DNA from: Curvibacter gracilis ATCC BAA-807
GTDB taxonomy: Bacteria; Pseudomonadota; Gammaproteobacteria; Burkholderiales; Burkholderiaceae_C
Length of the DNA: 64,000 nt
Reading direction: 5' to 3'
NCBI RefSeq assembly: GCF_000518645.1
Contig: NZ_JADZ01000005.1
Coordinates: forward strand, 248,001 to 312,000
Part shown: positions 11,402 through 20,746 of the stretch, one piece after another
Numbering within the stretch: the first letter of the stretch is position 1
How the letters are laid out: the number at the start of each line of letters is the position of its first letter
Made by a program: the position numbers and the translations under genes
The notes under the pieces: generated by a model
Seen by the model: only the letters and a program-made list of their open reading frames with translations
The model's database searches: none
Told to the model about the DNA's origin: nothing

Positions 11402-11436
11402 ACAGGAAAACGCCGGGCCGCCCCAAGTTTTCCTGT
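11402..11436. repeat. Stable inverted repeat between mmsA and the acyl-CoA dehydrogenase gene
   Basis: Perfect 10-bp arms ACAGGAAAAC (11402-11411) and GTTTTCCTGT (11427-11436) with a 15-nt GC-rich loop, followed by a small CCCCTCGGGG hairpin. No T run follows, so it is not a typical terminator. It may be a REP-like element or a differential-expression/processing hairpin inside the valine operon. Confidence 0.6.
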
Positions 11437-11479
11437 CCCCCTCGGGGTAAAACCGTATTTTGGGTTCTGAAAGTCTTCC

Positions 11480-12640
11480 ATGGATTTTGAACTGAGCGAA
11501 GAGCAGCGGGCCTTTGCACAAACCGCACGCGACTTTGCCGAGGCCGAGTTCGCGCCGCACGCGGCGCACTGGGACGAGGCCGGCATCTTTCCCAAAGAGG
11601 CCATCGCCAAGGCCGGTGAGCTGGGCTTTTGCGGCCTGTACGCCCCCGAGGCCGCGGGCGGCCTGGCCCTGCCCCGGCTGGATGCCACCCTGGTGTTCGA
11701 GGAGATGGCCGCGGTCGACCCGTCCACCACGGCCTTCATCAGCATCCACAACATGGCCACCTGGATGCTGGGCACCTGGGCCACGCCCGCGGTGCGCGAG
11801 CACTGGGGGCCCCTGCTGTGCAGCGGCCAGAAGCTGGCCTCATACTGCCTGACCGAACCCGGTGCCGGCTCGGACGCCGCCTCGCTCAAGACGCGGGCCG
11901 AGCGGGTGGGCTTCGAGTATGTGATCAACGGCGGCAAGGCCTTCATCTCGGGGGCGGGCAGCACCGACGTGCTGGTGCTGATGGCCCGCACGGGCGGGCC
12001 CGGCGCGGGTGGCGTGTCGGCCTTTGTGGTGCCGGCCGATGCCCCAGGCATCAGCTACGGCAAGAAGGAGCACAAGATGGGCTGGAACAGCCAGCCCACG
12101 CGCACCATCAGCTTCGACAATGTGCGCATCCCCACCGACAACCTGCTGGGCGCCGAGGGCGAGGGCTTCAAGATCGCCATGAAGGGGCTGGACGGCGGGC
12201 GCATCAACATCGCCACCTGTTCGGTCGGTGCGGCCCAGGGGGCCCTGACCCAGGCCCAGCGTTACATGCAGGAGCGCCAGCAGTTCGGCAAGCCGATTGC
12301 CAGCTTCCAGGCCCTGCAGTTCAAGCTGGCCGACATGGCCACCGAGCTGGTGGCAGCGCGCCAGATGGTGCGGCTGGCGGCCAGCAAGCTCGACGCCGGC
12401 GCCCCCGACGCCACCACCTATTGCGCCATGGCCAAGCGCTTCGCCACCGATGTGGGCTTCACGGTCTGCAACGAGGCGCTGCAACTGCATGGCGGCTATG
12501 GCTACATCCGCGAATACCCGCTGGAGCGCCTGCTGCGCGACGCCCGGGTGCACCAGATCCTGGAGGGCACCAACGAAATCATGCGCGTGATCATTTCGCG
12601 CCGCATGCTCGACGGCGACGCCCCGGACGCCATCCGCTGA
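11480..12640 (+). CDS. Acyl-CoA dehydrogenase, probable isobutyryl-CoA dehydrogenase
   Basis: A 386-residue FAD flavoprotein of the acyl-CoA dehydrogenase family. It carries the two family signatures: ASYCLTEPGAGSDAASLKT (about 122-140) and the C-terminal LHGGYGYIREYPLERLLRDAR. The catalytic base is predicted at Glu362 in ILEGTNEIMR. Placement between mmsA and mmsB points to isobutyryl-CoA to methacrylyl-CoA in valine degradation; electrons would go to ETF. Substrate is inferred from context, and a related short-branched acyl-CoA remains possible. The ribosome site is weak, and an unusual hairpin lies in the 101-bp gap upstream. Confidence 0.88.
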   Translation: MDFELSEEQRAFAQTARDFAEAEFAPHAAHWDEAGIFPKEAIAKAGELGFCGLYAPEAAGGLALPRLDATLVFEEMAAVDPSTTAFISIHNMATWMLGTWATPAVREHWGPLLCSGQKLASYCLTEPGAGSDAASLKTRAERVGFEYVINGGKAFISGAGSTDVLVLMARTGGPGAGGVSAFVVPADAPGISYGKKEHKMGWNSQPTRTISFDNVRIPTDNLLGAEGEGFKIAMKGLDGGRINIATCSVGAAQGALTQAQRYMQERQQFGKPIASFQALQFKLADMATELVAARQMVRLAASKLDAGAPDATTYCAMAKRFATDVGFTVCNEALQLHGGYGYIREYPLERLLRDARVHQILEGTNEIMRVIISRRMLDGDAPDAIR

Positions 12641-12677
12641 CCCCCGACAACACCACCACCTCGACGGAGACATCCAC

Positions 12678-13562
12678 ATGAAAATCGCCTTCATCGGCCT
12701 GGGCAACATGGGCGGCCCCATGGCCCTGAACCTGCTCAAGGCCGGCCACGCCGTGCAGGCTTTCGACCTGTCCAGACCCGCCTGCGACAAACTGGCCGCC
12801 GAGGGCCTGCCGATCGCGGCCAGTGCCGCCGAGGCCGTGCGCGGCGCGCAGGCCGTGATCAGCATGCTGCCCGCCAGCCAGCATGTCGAATCGCTGTACC
12901 TGGGCGAGGCCGGGCTGCTGAGGCTGTTGAGTCCGGGCACCCTGGTGATCGACTGCTCGACCATTGCCGCGGCCAGCGCCCAGAAAGTGGCCCAGGCGGC
13001 CGCGGCGCTCGGCCTGCCCAGCATCGACGCCCCGGTGTCGGGCGGCACGGGTGGCGCCATTGCCGGCACCCTGACCTTCATGGTGGGTGGCGACGATGCA
13101 GCCCTGGCCCTGGCCCGGCCCCTGCTCGAAAAAATGGGCGCCAACATCTTCCACGCCGGTGGCGCGGGTGCCGGCCAGACGGCCAAGATCTGCAACAACA
13201 TGCTGCTGGGCATCCTGATGATCGGCACCAGCGAAGCCCTGGCCCTGGGCGTGGCCAACGGCCTGGACCCCAAGGTGCTGTCCGAGATCATGCGGCGCAG
13301 CTCGGGCGGCAACTGGGCCCTGGAGAAGTACAACCCCATGCCCGGCGTGATGGAGACGGCCCCGGCCTCCAAGGGCTATGCCGGCGGCTTCGGCACCGAT
13401 CTGATGCTCAAGGACCTGGGCCTGGCACAAGAGAACGCCACCGCCGTCAAGGCCAGCACCCCCCTGGGCGGCCTGGCACGCAGCCTGTACGCCGCCCACA
13501 GCCTGGGCGGCCAGGGAGCGCTCGATTTCTCGAGCGTGATCCGCTTGTTCCAGAAGGCTTGA
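12678..13562 (+). CDS. mmsB: 3-hydroxyisobutyrate dehydrogenase
   Basis: A 294-residue beta-hydroxyacid dehydrogenase that oxidises 3-hydroxyisobutyrate with NAD+ to methylmalonate semialdehyde, the MmsA substrate. Seen: the N-terminal Rossmann motif FIGLGNMGGPMALNLLKAGH, the substrate motif DAPVSGGTGGAIAGTLTFMVGG, and GAGQTAKICNNML with the catalytic lysine near residue 172. It starts 37 bp after the dehydrogenase with a GGAGA site and ends before a clear terminator hairpin, so it closes the valine operon. Confidence 0.95.
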   Translation: MKIAFIGLGNMGGPMALNLLKAGHAVQAFDLSRPACDKLAAEGLPIAASAAEAVRGAQAVISMLPASQHVESLYLGEAGLLRLLSPGTLVIDCSTIAAASAQKVAQAAAALGLPSIDAPVSGGTGGAIAGTLTFMVGGDDAALALARPLLEKMGANIFHAGGAGAGQTAKICNNMLLGILMIGTSEALALGVANGLDPKVLSEIMRRSSGGNWALEKYNPMPGVMETAPASKGYAGGFGTDLMLKDLGLAQENATAVKASTPLGGLARSLYAAHSLGGQGALDFSSVIRLFQKA

Positions 13563-13635
13563 AGCCCCACGTGAGCGGCCTGGCGACGGAGCGCCAACAA
13601 CTGTTCAATACAAGTCAAAGGCAGCGCTGACATCG

Positions 13636-13664
13636 AGGGTCCACTTCTAAAGTGGGCCCTCTTT
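13636..13664 (+). terminator. Intrinsic terminator after mmsB
   Basis: An 11-bp stem with one G-U pair (AGGGTCCACTT / AAGTGGGCCCT, 13636-13660), loop CTA, then CTTT. It lies 73 bp after mmsB. Because it overlaps a possible GTG start at 13652, it also supports the later ATG 13679 for the next gene. Confidence 0.75.
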
Positions 13665-13678
13665 CATTGCGCTGCCTC

Positions 13679-15892
13679 ATGTCCGATCACCCTCCCCGCC
13701 CCCAGCCCGAAGCTGATATCGCCCGTCAGGACACGGTCCTGATGATCTGGATCACCGGCTTGCTGATGGTTTCGTCATGCCTGGCCATGAGCTATGTGTA
13801 CGACACCCGGTTCTTCGAAGAGATCGCCCGCATCCGCCTGGCCATCCTGCTGGTGCTGCCCAGCTGCCTGCTGCTGGTCAACCTGGGGCAGAGCCAGGCA
13901 GCGGCCCAGGTGCTGATCTGGGGGCAATGGCTGATCTCTCTGGAGGTGGTGTTCCACAACGGCGGCCTGAACGGGCCCCTGATCCTCAGCTTCCCCATCC
14001 AGGTGGCTTGCGCCGCCTGGTTGCTGGGGCCCCGCAGTGCCCTGGCCGTGGCCCTGCTCAACACCGGCTACATGCTGGCCCTGCCGTGGTTCGAGGCACG
14101 GGGCTGGCTGCCCCGGCCGCGCTTTCAGCGCGAGCTGGCCCCCCACCTGGTGGTGATCACCAACATGGCCGTGGCGCTCACCGTCGCCTGGCTGTCACGG
14201 CGCAGCTACCAACGCCAGTTGCTGCAGGCCCAGGCCGCCCGCCAGGCCTGGCAGGCGCAAGATGAAGAGTTGCACAAACTGGTCAGCCTGATCGAGCAAT
14301 GCCCCATCGGGATCGTGATCACCGACACGCAGCGGCGCATCGAGTACGTCAACCCGGCCTTCATCGGCCGGGCTGGTTTGAACGCTGTGGCGTTCCGCAA
14401 CCTGCCGGCCGACCTGCTCTCCACCTCAGGCCTGAGCGCCCAGCAACGCAGCAGCCTGCAGCAGGCCATGGCCCAGGGGCAGACCTGGCGAGGTGAGCAA
14501 TCCGTGCTGCTGCCCGACGGTCGCCGGGTGCTCGAAGACATCGAAATCGGGCCGATCCGGCGCGCCAATGGCGAGATCAGCCACTGGTTCGAACTCAAGA
14601 AAGACATCACCGCCAGCCGCTGGGCCGCCGACCAGATCGAGCGCCTGGTGTATGTGGACACCCTGACCGGCCTGCCCAACCGCGCCGCCCTGCAAGATCG
14701 CCTCCTGCTCCAGGCGGCACAGGGCCGTGGCTGGAACCTGCTGATGTTCAAGCTCGATGGCCTGGGGCAGCTCAATGAAATGCGCGGACCGCAAGCGGGC
14801 GATGCCTGCTTGAAGCAGCTCGCTCAGGCCTTGCGCCTGCACCTGCCCGAGGCAGGCTCTGATGTGTTTCGCCTGGGCGGCAGCGAATTCCTGACCCTGC
14901 TGCCGGCCCACCTGACAACGCCCGAGGTCGACGCCTGCGCCGCACGCGTGCACCAGGCTGTGACGGGCTACACCGGCCACCCCACACGTCCCCTGAGCGA
15001 GGTCCGACTGTTGCTGGCGGCCACCATGCTGACCGGCGACGAGGAAGACCCACTCACCCAGGGCCTGCGCCGTGCCAGCCTGGCCGTGCGCCAGGCCCGC
15101 CATGAAGCCCCGGGCCGCCCCTGCTGGTATGCCCCCGGGCTGGGCCAGCAGGCCAGGCAAAGGCTGTTGGCCCGCATGGATCTGGCTGTCACGGCCCTGG
15201 CCCCCTTGCTGAGCCTGGACCTGCGTCATCGCCAACGGCCCGACGGCCAGGGCTGCGGCCATTGGGCTGCGCTGCGCTGGGCCCCCGGATCGGGCCCGCG
15301 GGCGCCCCTGCAGGAGGTGGCGCGCCGGGCTGATCTGAGCTTTGAGCTCGATGAAGAACTGATCGCCCAGTTGGGCCGATGGCAGCAGCGCCAGGCCGCC
15401 CCAGTCAGGGATGGCCCCGGCGCACCGCCGCTGACACTGGCCTTGCTCACCCCTTTGCTGAGGCAGGACAACGCGGCGCAGTGGCTGCAGGACGGCCTGC
15501 AACGCCACCTGGTGCAGCGGCAGGGGCTGGGCCTGGCGCTGAGCACCCACGACCTGGGCTGGGCCGCAAGCGACCCCACCAGCGCCCTGCGCCGCCTGCA
15601 CCGCCTGCGCGAAGCAGGCTTTCGCCTGTGCCTGCAAGATGTCGGGCTGGGCTACCCCGGTGTGCTTGAACTGCCCGCGTGGCCGGTGCATGAATGGCAG
15701 TTGGCCCCCAGCCTGCTGAGCCCACCCCAGGGCGATGGCACCGCCCAGGCCTTGCTGCAAGCCGTTCTGGCGGCTGCGCGGCGGCTCGCCATGCCGCTGG
15801 TGGCCGAGGGTGAGGTACCCGGCAGCCTGCTTGAGCAAGCCCCCCATCTGATCCGGCAAACCGCCCTCGGTCGGCCGACAGCGGCCCGTTGA
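13679..15892 (+). CDS. Membrane PAS-GGDEF-EAL-like protein with degenerate catalytic motifs
   Basis: A 737-residue protein. The N-terminal 190 residues hold about five or six membrane segments; a PAS domain follows (LIEQCPIGIVITDTQRRIEYVNPAF), then a diguanylate-cyclase-like domain opening YVDTLTGLPNR and a C-terminal EAL-like domain. The cyclase signature is GGSEF (400-404) rather than GGDEF, losing a metal/GTP residue. In the EAL domain the expected DDFGTGYS is QDVGLGYP (from Gln653), VAEGVE is VAEGEV (708-713), and no EAL tripeptide is seen. Most likely a non-enzymatic c-di-GMP sensor or adaptor that responds through its PAS/membrane part. ATG 13679 is chosen because an upstream GTG lies inside a terminator. 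Confidence 0.85.
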   Translation: MSDHPPRPQPEADIARQDTVLMIWITGLLMVSSCLAMSYVYDTRFFEEIARIRLAILLVLPSCLLLVNLGQSQAAAQVLIWGQWLISLEVVFHNGGLNGPLILSFPIQVACAAWLLGPRSALAVALLNTGYMLALPWFEARGWLPRPRFQRELAPHLVVITNMAVALTVAWLSRRSYQRQLLQAQAARQAWQAQDEELHKLVSLIEQCPIGIVITDTQRRIEYVNPAFIGRAGLNAVAFRNLPADLLSTSGLSAQQRSSLQQAMAQGQTWRGEQSVLLPDGRRVLEDIEIGPIRRANGEISHWFELKKDITASRWAADQIERLVYVDTLTGLPNRAALQDRLLLQAAQGRGWNLLMFKLDGLGQLNEMRGPQAGDACLKQLAQALRLHLPEAGSDVFRLGGSEFLTLLPAHLTTPEVDACAARVHQAVTGYTGHPTRPLSEVRLLLAATMLTGDEEDPLTQGLRRASLAVRQARHEAPGRPCWYAPGLGQQARQRLLARMDLAVTALAPLLSLDLRHRQRPDGQGCGHWAALRWAPGSGPRAPLQEVARRADLSFELDEELIAQLGRWQQRQAAPVRDGPGAPPLTLALLTPLLRQDNAAQWLQDGLQRHLVQRQGLGLALSTHDLGWAASDPTSALRRLHRLREAGFRLCLQDVGLGYPGVLELPAWPVHEWQLAPSLLSPPQGDGTAQALLQAVLAAARRLAMPLVAEGEVPGSLLEQAPHLIRQTALGRPTAAR

Positions 15893-15975
15893 AATGGGCC
15901 CGGTGCTCGGGCTCCAGGGTGATTTCAGGCCGGGTTCGGGCAGGGACAGGCGGCACTCCGGGATAATGTGGTTCC

Positions 15976-17181
15976 ATGAACCCACTGCTCTCCAAACTGC
16001 AGCCTTACCCGTTCGAGCGGCTGAGGCAACTTTTTGCCGGCGTCACGCCCAGCCCCTACCACAGCCCGATCAGCCTGGGCATTGGCGAGCCCAAGCACCC
16101 CACGCCCGAGTTCATCAAGAGCGCCCTGGTCAACAGCCTGGAGGGCCTGGCCGGCTACCCGGCCACCGCCGGTGAGCCCCGCCTGCGCGAGGCCATGGCC
16201 GCCTGGGTCAAGCGCCGCTACGACCTCGACCTGAACCCGGCCACCCAGATCCTTCCGGTGAACGGCTCGCGTGAAGCGCTGTTTGCCTTTGCCCAGACCG
16301 TGATCGACCCACGCTGGCCCACGCCGGCGGTGGTCTGCCCCAACCCCTTCTATCAAATCTACGAAGGCGCGGCCCTGCTGGCCGGGGCCGACCCCTACTT
16401 CGCCCCCAGCGACCCCGCGCGCAACTTTGCAGTCGACTGGGACAGCGTGCCGGCCGACACCTGGGCCCGCACCCAGCTGTTGTTCGTGTGCTCGCCCGGC
16501 AACCCCACCGGTGCGGTGATGCCTCTGAGCGAATGGCAGAAGCTGTTCGAGCTCAGCGACCGCCATGGGTTCATCATTGCCTCGGACGAGTGCTACAGCG
16601 AGATCTACTTCCGCGACGAGCCCCCGCTGGGCGGCCTGGAAGCCGCCAAGAAGCTGGGCCGCGACGATTTCCGCAACCTGGTGGCCTTCACCAGCCTGTC
16701 CAAGCGCAGCAACGTGCCCGGCCTGCGCAGCGGCTTCGTGGCCGGCGATGCGGCCATCCTCAAGCAGTTTCTGCTCTACCGCACCTACCACGGCAGCGCC
16801 ATGAGCCCGGTGGTCCAGGCCGCCAGCATCGCGGCCTGGAACGATGAAACCCATGTGGTCGAGAACCGGGTGCTGTATCGCAAGAAGTTCGCCCAGGTCA
16901 CCCCCATCCTGGCCGGCGTGCTGGATGTGGCGCTGCCCGATGCCGGTTTCTACCTCTGGGCCCGGGTGCCCGAGGCGCTGGGCCTGAGCGACACCGGCTT
17001 CGCGCGCGAATTGCTGGCTCAATACAATGTGACGGTGCTGCCCGGCAGCTACCTGGCGCGTGAGGTGGGCGGGTTCAATCCTGGCACCCAACGCATCCGC
17101 ATGGCGCTCGTGGCCGATGCGGCCGAATGCGTCGAAGCGGCGCTGCGCATCGTCAACTTCGTCCAGTCGCGCAGCCGCTGA
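15976..17181 (+). CDS. dapC: Succinyldiaminopimelate transaminase
   Basis: A 401-residue class I PLP aminotransferase that makes N-succinyl-LL-2,6-diaminopimelate in lysine and peptidoglycan biosynthesis. The opening LLSKLQPYPFERLRQLFAGVTP is characteristic of proteobacterial DapC; PLP lysine is predicted at Lys243 in SLSKRSNVPGLRSGF, and SPGNPTG and SDECYSEIYF are the usual cofactor contacts. dapE lies 1.2 kb downstream, confirming the pathway. dapD, often next to dapC in related genomes, is not in this window. Confidence 0.93.
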   Translation: MNPLLSKLQPYPFERLRQLFAGVTPSPYHSPISLGIGEPKHPTPEFIKSALVNSLEGLAGYPATAGEPRLREAMAAWVKRRYDLDLNPATQILPVNGSREALFAFAQTVIDPRWPTPAVVCPNPFYQIYEGAALLAGADPYFAPSDPARNFAVDWDSVPADTWARTQLLFVCSPGNPTGAVMPLSEWQKLFELSDRHGFIIASDECYSEIYFRDEPPLGGLEAAKKLGRDDFRNLVAFTSLSKRSNVPGLRSGFVAGDAAILKQFLLYRTYHGSAMSPVVQAASIAAWNDETHVVENRVLYRKKFAQVTPILAGVLDVALPDAGFYLWARVPEALGLSDTGFARELLAQYNVTVLPGSYLAREVGGFNPGTQRIRMALVADAAECVEAALRIVNFVQSRSR

Positions 17182-17231
17182 ACCCTGCGTCCTCGGGCTG
17201 CCACTCCACCCTGCACTTCGAAAGCCAGTCC

Positions 17232-18401
17232 ATGAGCGCCAACATGAGCATGATGGAACGCATCCTGCGGTTGATGGGTGAAAAGGGTGCGTCCGACGTC
17301 TACCTGTCGGCCAATGCCCCCGCCCTGATCCGCATCAACGGCACCTGCGTGCCGATCAACAACCAGCTGCTGCCTTTTGACGCCCCGCGCAGCCTGCTGG
17401 CCGAGATCCTCCCGGCCAGCAACATGGAGGAGCTGCAGGAGACCGGTGAGCTCAACGTGGGCTACGCGCTCAAGGGCATCGGGCGCTTCCGCATCAGCGC
17501 CATGCGCCAGCGCGGCAGCGTGGCCGCCGTGATCCGCTACATCAGCCACGAGATCCCCAAGCTGGCCACGCTGAACCTGCCCGACATCCTGACCGAGCTG
17601 ATCATGGAAAAGCGCGGCCTGCTGCTGGTGGTGGGGGCCACGGGCTCGGGCAAAAGCACCACGCTGGCCTCGATGCTGGACAACCGCAACGAGCACAGCA
17701 CCGGCCACATCCTGACCATCGAAGAGCCGATCGAGTTTCTGTTCAAGAACAAGAAATCGATCATCAACCAGCGCGAGGTGGGCACCGACACCCAGTCGCT
17801 GCAGGTGGCGCTCAAGAACGCGCTGCGCCAGGCCCCCGACGTGATCCTGATCGGCGAAATCCGCGACCGTGAAACCATGTCAGCCGCGCTGGCCTATTCG
17901 CAGTCGGGTCACCTGGTGCTGGCCACCATGCACGCCAACAACAGCTACCAGGCCCTGAACCGCATCCTGAGCTTCTACCCGGTCGAGGTGCGCCAGACCC
18001 TGCTGGTCGACCTCAGCTCGGCGCTCAAGGCCATCATGTCGCAGCGCCTGCTGCGCAGCAACCACGGCGGCCGCATCCCGGCCTGCGAAGTGCTGCGCAA
18101 CACCAAGCTGATCGCCGACCTGATCGAAAAAGGCGACTTCAACGGCATCCAGGAAGCCATGGAGAAATCCATGGCCGAAGGCTCGCAGACCTTCGAGGAA
18201 GACATCGCCCGCCTGATCCATGCGGGCCTGGTCGACCGCAAGGAAGGCATGGCCCATGCCGATTCGCCCACCAACCTGATGTGGCGCCTGCAAAACGACT
18301 TCGACCAGTCCGGCAAGGCCGCGGCCGAGGCCGCCAAGTCCCGGGCCGAGCCCGAGGACGAACCCTCATTCACAGAAATCGTCCTCGACGTGAAGCACTG
18401 A
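17232..18401 (+). CDS. PilT/PilU-family retraction ATPase inside the dap operon
   Basis: A 389-residue hexameric secretion-type ATPase of the PilT/PilU group that powers type IV pilus retraction. Walker A is GATGSGKST (135-143, Lys141); the Asp box TIEEPIEF, Walker [13 protein letters not shown] and His box [12 protein letters not shown] follow in the normal order. The C-terminal tail ends in an acidic stretch ([14 protein letters not shown]). PilU is favoured over PilT by length and tail, but this is not proven. ATG 17232 begins [14 protein letters not shown]. Its stop overlaps the dapE start (TGATG), so it is translated with lysine-biosynthesis genes. Confidence 0.88.
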   Translation: MSANMSMMERILRLMGEKGASDVYLSANAPALIRINGTCVPINNQLLPFDAPRSLLAEILPASNMEELQETGELNVGYALKGIGRFRISAMRQRGSVAAVIRYISHEIPKLATLNLPDILTELIMEKRGLLLVVGATGSGKSTTLASMLDNRNEHSTGHILTIEEPIEFLFKNKKSIINQREVGTDTQSLQVALKNALRQAPDVILIGEIRDRETMSAALAYSQSGHLVLATMHANNSYQALNRILSFYPVEVRQTLLVDLSSALKAIMSQRLLRSNHGGRIPACEVLRNTKLIADLIEKGDFNGIQEAMEKSMAEGSQTFEEDIARLIHAGLVDRKEGMAHADSPTNLMWRLQNDFDQSGKAAAEAAKSRAEPEDEPSFTEIVLDVKH

Positions 18402-19573
18402 TGTCCCGCACCCTGCACCTCACCGAACAACTGATCTCGCGCCCCTCCGTCACGCCCGACGACGCCGGCTGCCAGGCCCTGCTGCGCGAACGCCTGGAGG
18501 CCCTGGGCTTTGCCTGCGAAACCCTGGTCAGCGGGCCGGAGAACTTCCGCGTCACCAACCTGTGGGCCAAGCGCCCCGGCGCCACGCCCGACGCACCCAC
18601 CCTGGTCTTTGCCGGCCACACCGATGTGGTGCCCACCGGCCCGCTGGAACAGTGGAAGAGCGACCCCTTCACCCCCACCCACCGCGACGGCCGGCTGTAC
18701 GGGCGCGGGGCCAGCGACATGAAGACCTCGATCGCCGCCTTTGTGGTGGCCACCGAAGAGTTTCTGGCGGCCCAGCCCCAACCGAACCTGGCCCTGGCCT
18801 TGCTGATCACCAGCGACGAGGAAGGCCCCTCGGTCGACGGCACCGTCGTGGTCTGCCGCACCCTCAAGGAACGCGGCGAAAAGCTCGACTTCTGCATCGT
18901 GGGTGAACCCACCTCGGTGCAGCGCACCGGCGACATGATCAAGAACGGCCGCCGCGGCACCATGAGCGGCAAGCTCGTCGTGAAGGGCGTGCAAGGCCAC
19001 ATCGCCTACCCGCAACTGGCACGCAACCCCATCCACCAGGCCTTGCCGGCCCTGGCCGAGCTGGCCGCCATCGAGTGGGACCGGGGCAACGCCTACTTTC
19101 CCCCCACCAGCTGGCAGATCAGCAACATCCACGGCGGCACCGGCGCCACCAATGTGATTCCCGGGCAGGTGGTGATCGATTTCAACTTCCGTTTCTCCTC
19201 CGAATCCACCGCCGAGGCGCTGCAGCAGCGCCTGATCAGCGTGCTGGAGCGCCATGAGCTGGAGTACGAGTTGCAATGGACGCTGGGTGGCCACCCCTTC
19301 CTGACCACGCCGGGCAGCCTGGTGACGGCCATCCAGGGCGCCATCCGCGACGAGGTGGGCATCGAGACCGAGCTCTCCACCACCGGCGGCACCAGCGACG
19401 GGCGCTTCATTGCCCAGATCTGCCCTCAGGTGATCGAATTCGGCCCCCCCAACGCCACCATCCACAAGATCGACGAGCACATCGCCGTGGCCGACATCGA
19501 ACCCGTGAAGAACATCTACCGCCGTACCCTTGAGAACCTGAATGCCAGCCTGGCAAGCGGGGCCGCAGCGTGA
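18401..19573 (+). CDS. dapE: Succinyl-diaminopimelate desuccinylase
   Basis: A 390-residue M20-family metallohydrolase that removes succinate from N-succinyl-LL-DAP. Zinc ligands are visible in [11 protein letters not shown] (His, then Asp in GRGASDMK), [10 protein letters not shown] (catalytic Glu pair), VGEPT and the C-terminal [18 protein letters not shown] 18401 shares its A with the pilU-like stop codon. The 3' end overlaps prmB by 4 bp. Confidence 0.95.
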   Translation: MSRTLHLTEQLISRPSVTPDDAGCQALLRERLEALGFACETLVSGPENFRVTNLWAKRPGATPDAPTLVFAGHTDVVPTGPLEQWKSDPFTPTHRDGRLYGRGASDMKTSIAAFVVATEEFLAAQPQPNLALALLITSDEEGPSVDGTVVVCRTLKERGEKLDFCIVGEPTSVQRTGDMIKNGRRGTMSGKLVVKGVQGHIAYPQLARNPIHQALPALAELAAIEWDRGNAYFPPTSWQISNIHGGTGATNVIPGQVVIDFNFRFSSESTAEALQQRLISVLERHELEYELQWTLGGHPFLTTPGSLVTAIQGAIRDEVGIETELSTTGGTSDGRFIAQICPQVIEFGPPNATIHKIDEHIAVADIEPVKNIYRRTLENLNASLASGAAA

Positions 19574-20493
19574 GCATCGCCAACCCGCCCCTAGCCCAGA
19601 ACACTGTGCTGGGCCTGATCGAGCAGGCCCGGCAACAACTGGAAGCCGCCGGCGTGGCCTTTGGCCACGGCACCACCAACGCCTTTGACGAAGCCGCCTG
19701 GCTGGTGCTGTGGCAACTGGGCCTGCCCCTGGACAGCCCCCTGGGCGGCGAGCCCGAGGGCGAACCCTCGGTGGCCGATCAAGTGGTGCTGCCTGAAGAC
19801 GCCGCCCGTGTGCAGGCGCTGATCGAGCGCCGCATCAGCAGCCGCCAGCCCGCGGCCTACCTGACCCGCGAGGCCTGGCTGCAAGGCGTGCCCTTTTATG
19901 TGGACGAGCGTGCCATCGTGCCACGCAGCTTCATTGCCGAGCTGATCGCCGACGGCAGCATCGACCCCTGGCTGGATGCCAACACCCACCGGGTGCTCGA
20001 CCTGTGCACCGGCAACGGCAGCCTGGCCGTGCTGGCCGCCATGGCCTGGCCCGAGATCGTGGTGGAAGGCGCCGACCTGTCGCCCGATGCGCTGGCCGTG
20101 GCCCGCATCAATGTGGACCGGCATGGCCTGCAGGACCGCATCACCCTGAAGACCAGCGACGGCCTGAGCGCCCTACCCGGCCCGTATGACCTGATCCTGT
20201 GCAACCCGCCTTACGTCAACGCCCAGAGTATGGCCGAGCTGCCTGCCGAGTACCTGGCCGAGCCCGAAATGGCCCTGGCCGGCGGCAGTGATGGCATGGA
20301 TTTCATCCGCCAGTTGCTGCGCGATGCCCCGGATCGGCTCAGCGAGCAAGGCGTGCTGGTGCTGGAAATCGGCAACGAGCGGGCCTACTTCGAGGCCGCC
20401 TTTCCCGACCTGCCCGTGTTCTGGCTGGAAACCAGTGCCGGCGATGACCAGGTGCTGCTGGTCACCCGCGAAGCCTTGAGCCCGGCGGACTGA
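19570..20493 (+). CDS. prmB: Ribosomal protein uL3 glutamine N5-methyltransferase
   Basis: A 307-residue class I SAM methyltransferase. [16 protein letters not shown] binds SAM, and NPPYVN is the motif that presents the target glutamine. The N-terminal helical domain and [13 protein letters not shown] are typical of PrmB rather than PrmC. It methylates a glutamine of ribosomal protein L3. GTG start in a GTGA overlap with dapE. Last gene of the dapC operon. Confidence 0.9.
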   Translation: MSIANPPLAQNTVLGLIEQARQQLEAAGVAFGHGTTNAFDEAAWLVLWQLGLPLDSPLGGEPEGEPSVADQVVLPEDAARVQALIERRISSRQPAAYLTREAWLQGVPFYVDERAIVPRSFIAELIADGSIDPWLDANTHRVLDLCTGNGSLAVLAAMAWPEIVVEGADLSPDALAVARINVDRHGLQDRITLKTSDGLSALPGPYDLILCNPPYVNAQSMAELPAEYLAEPEMALAGGSDGMDFIRQLLRDAPDRLSEQGVLVLEIGNERAYFEAAFPDLPVFWLETSAGDDQVLLVTREALSPAD

Positions 20494-20545
20494 GCCAGGT
20501 CAAGCCGCCCTGGCCGGGGCGGGCTAAGGGCAAAGCCGTAGGCAG

Positions 20546-20584
20546 TTGTCACAGGGATGTGTCAAACTTTGTCACATCTGACAA
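20546..20584. promoter_or_regulatory. TGTCAC repeat cluster upstream of the dCache chemoreceptor
   Basis: TTGTCACA (20546-20553), TGTGTCA (20558-20564), TTGTCACA (20569-20576) and TCTGACAA (20577-20584). The last two form a 16-bp palindrome with 6-bp arms. The cluster lies about 165 bp before the start codon in a 253-bp gap. Related GTCAC repeats occur before the chemoreceptor genes at 5880-7412 and 39229-40809. Confidence 0.6.
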
Positions 20585-20746
20585 CAACCAGAGACGAGCC
20601 GCCCCTCAACGCAGCTGGAACCCGCCCTAGCTTGGAGATCTCGGCTGCTGAGCCCTTGCGGGGGCGCCTCGACCAGACCGGCCAAGCCATCGGATTGCAG
20701 CCTGCGCGCTGGTGCACGCCCGGCTCAAGCCCATGAAGGACCGGCC

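Noticed and set aside
11437-11446. CCCCTCGGGG considered as a terminator for mmsA
   Set aside because: Only a 4-bp stem, no T run, and the downstream genes belong to the same pathway.
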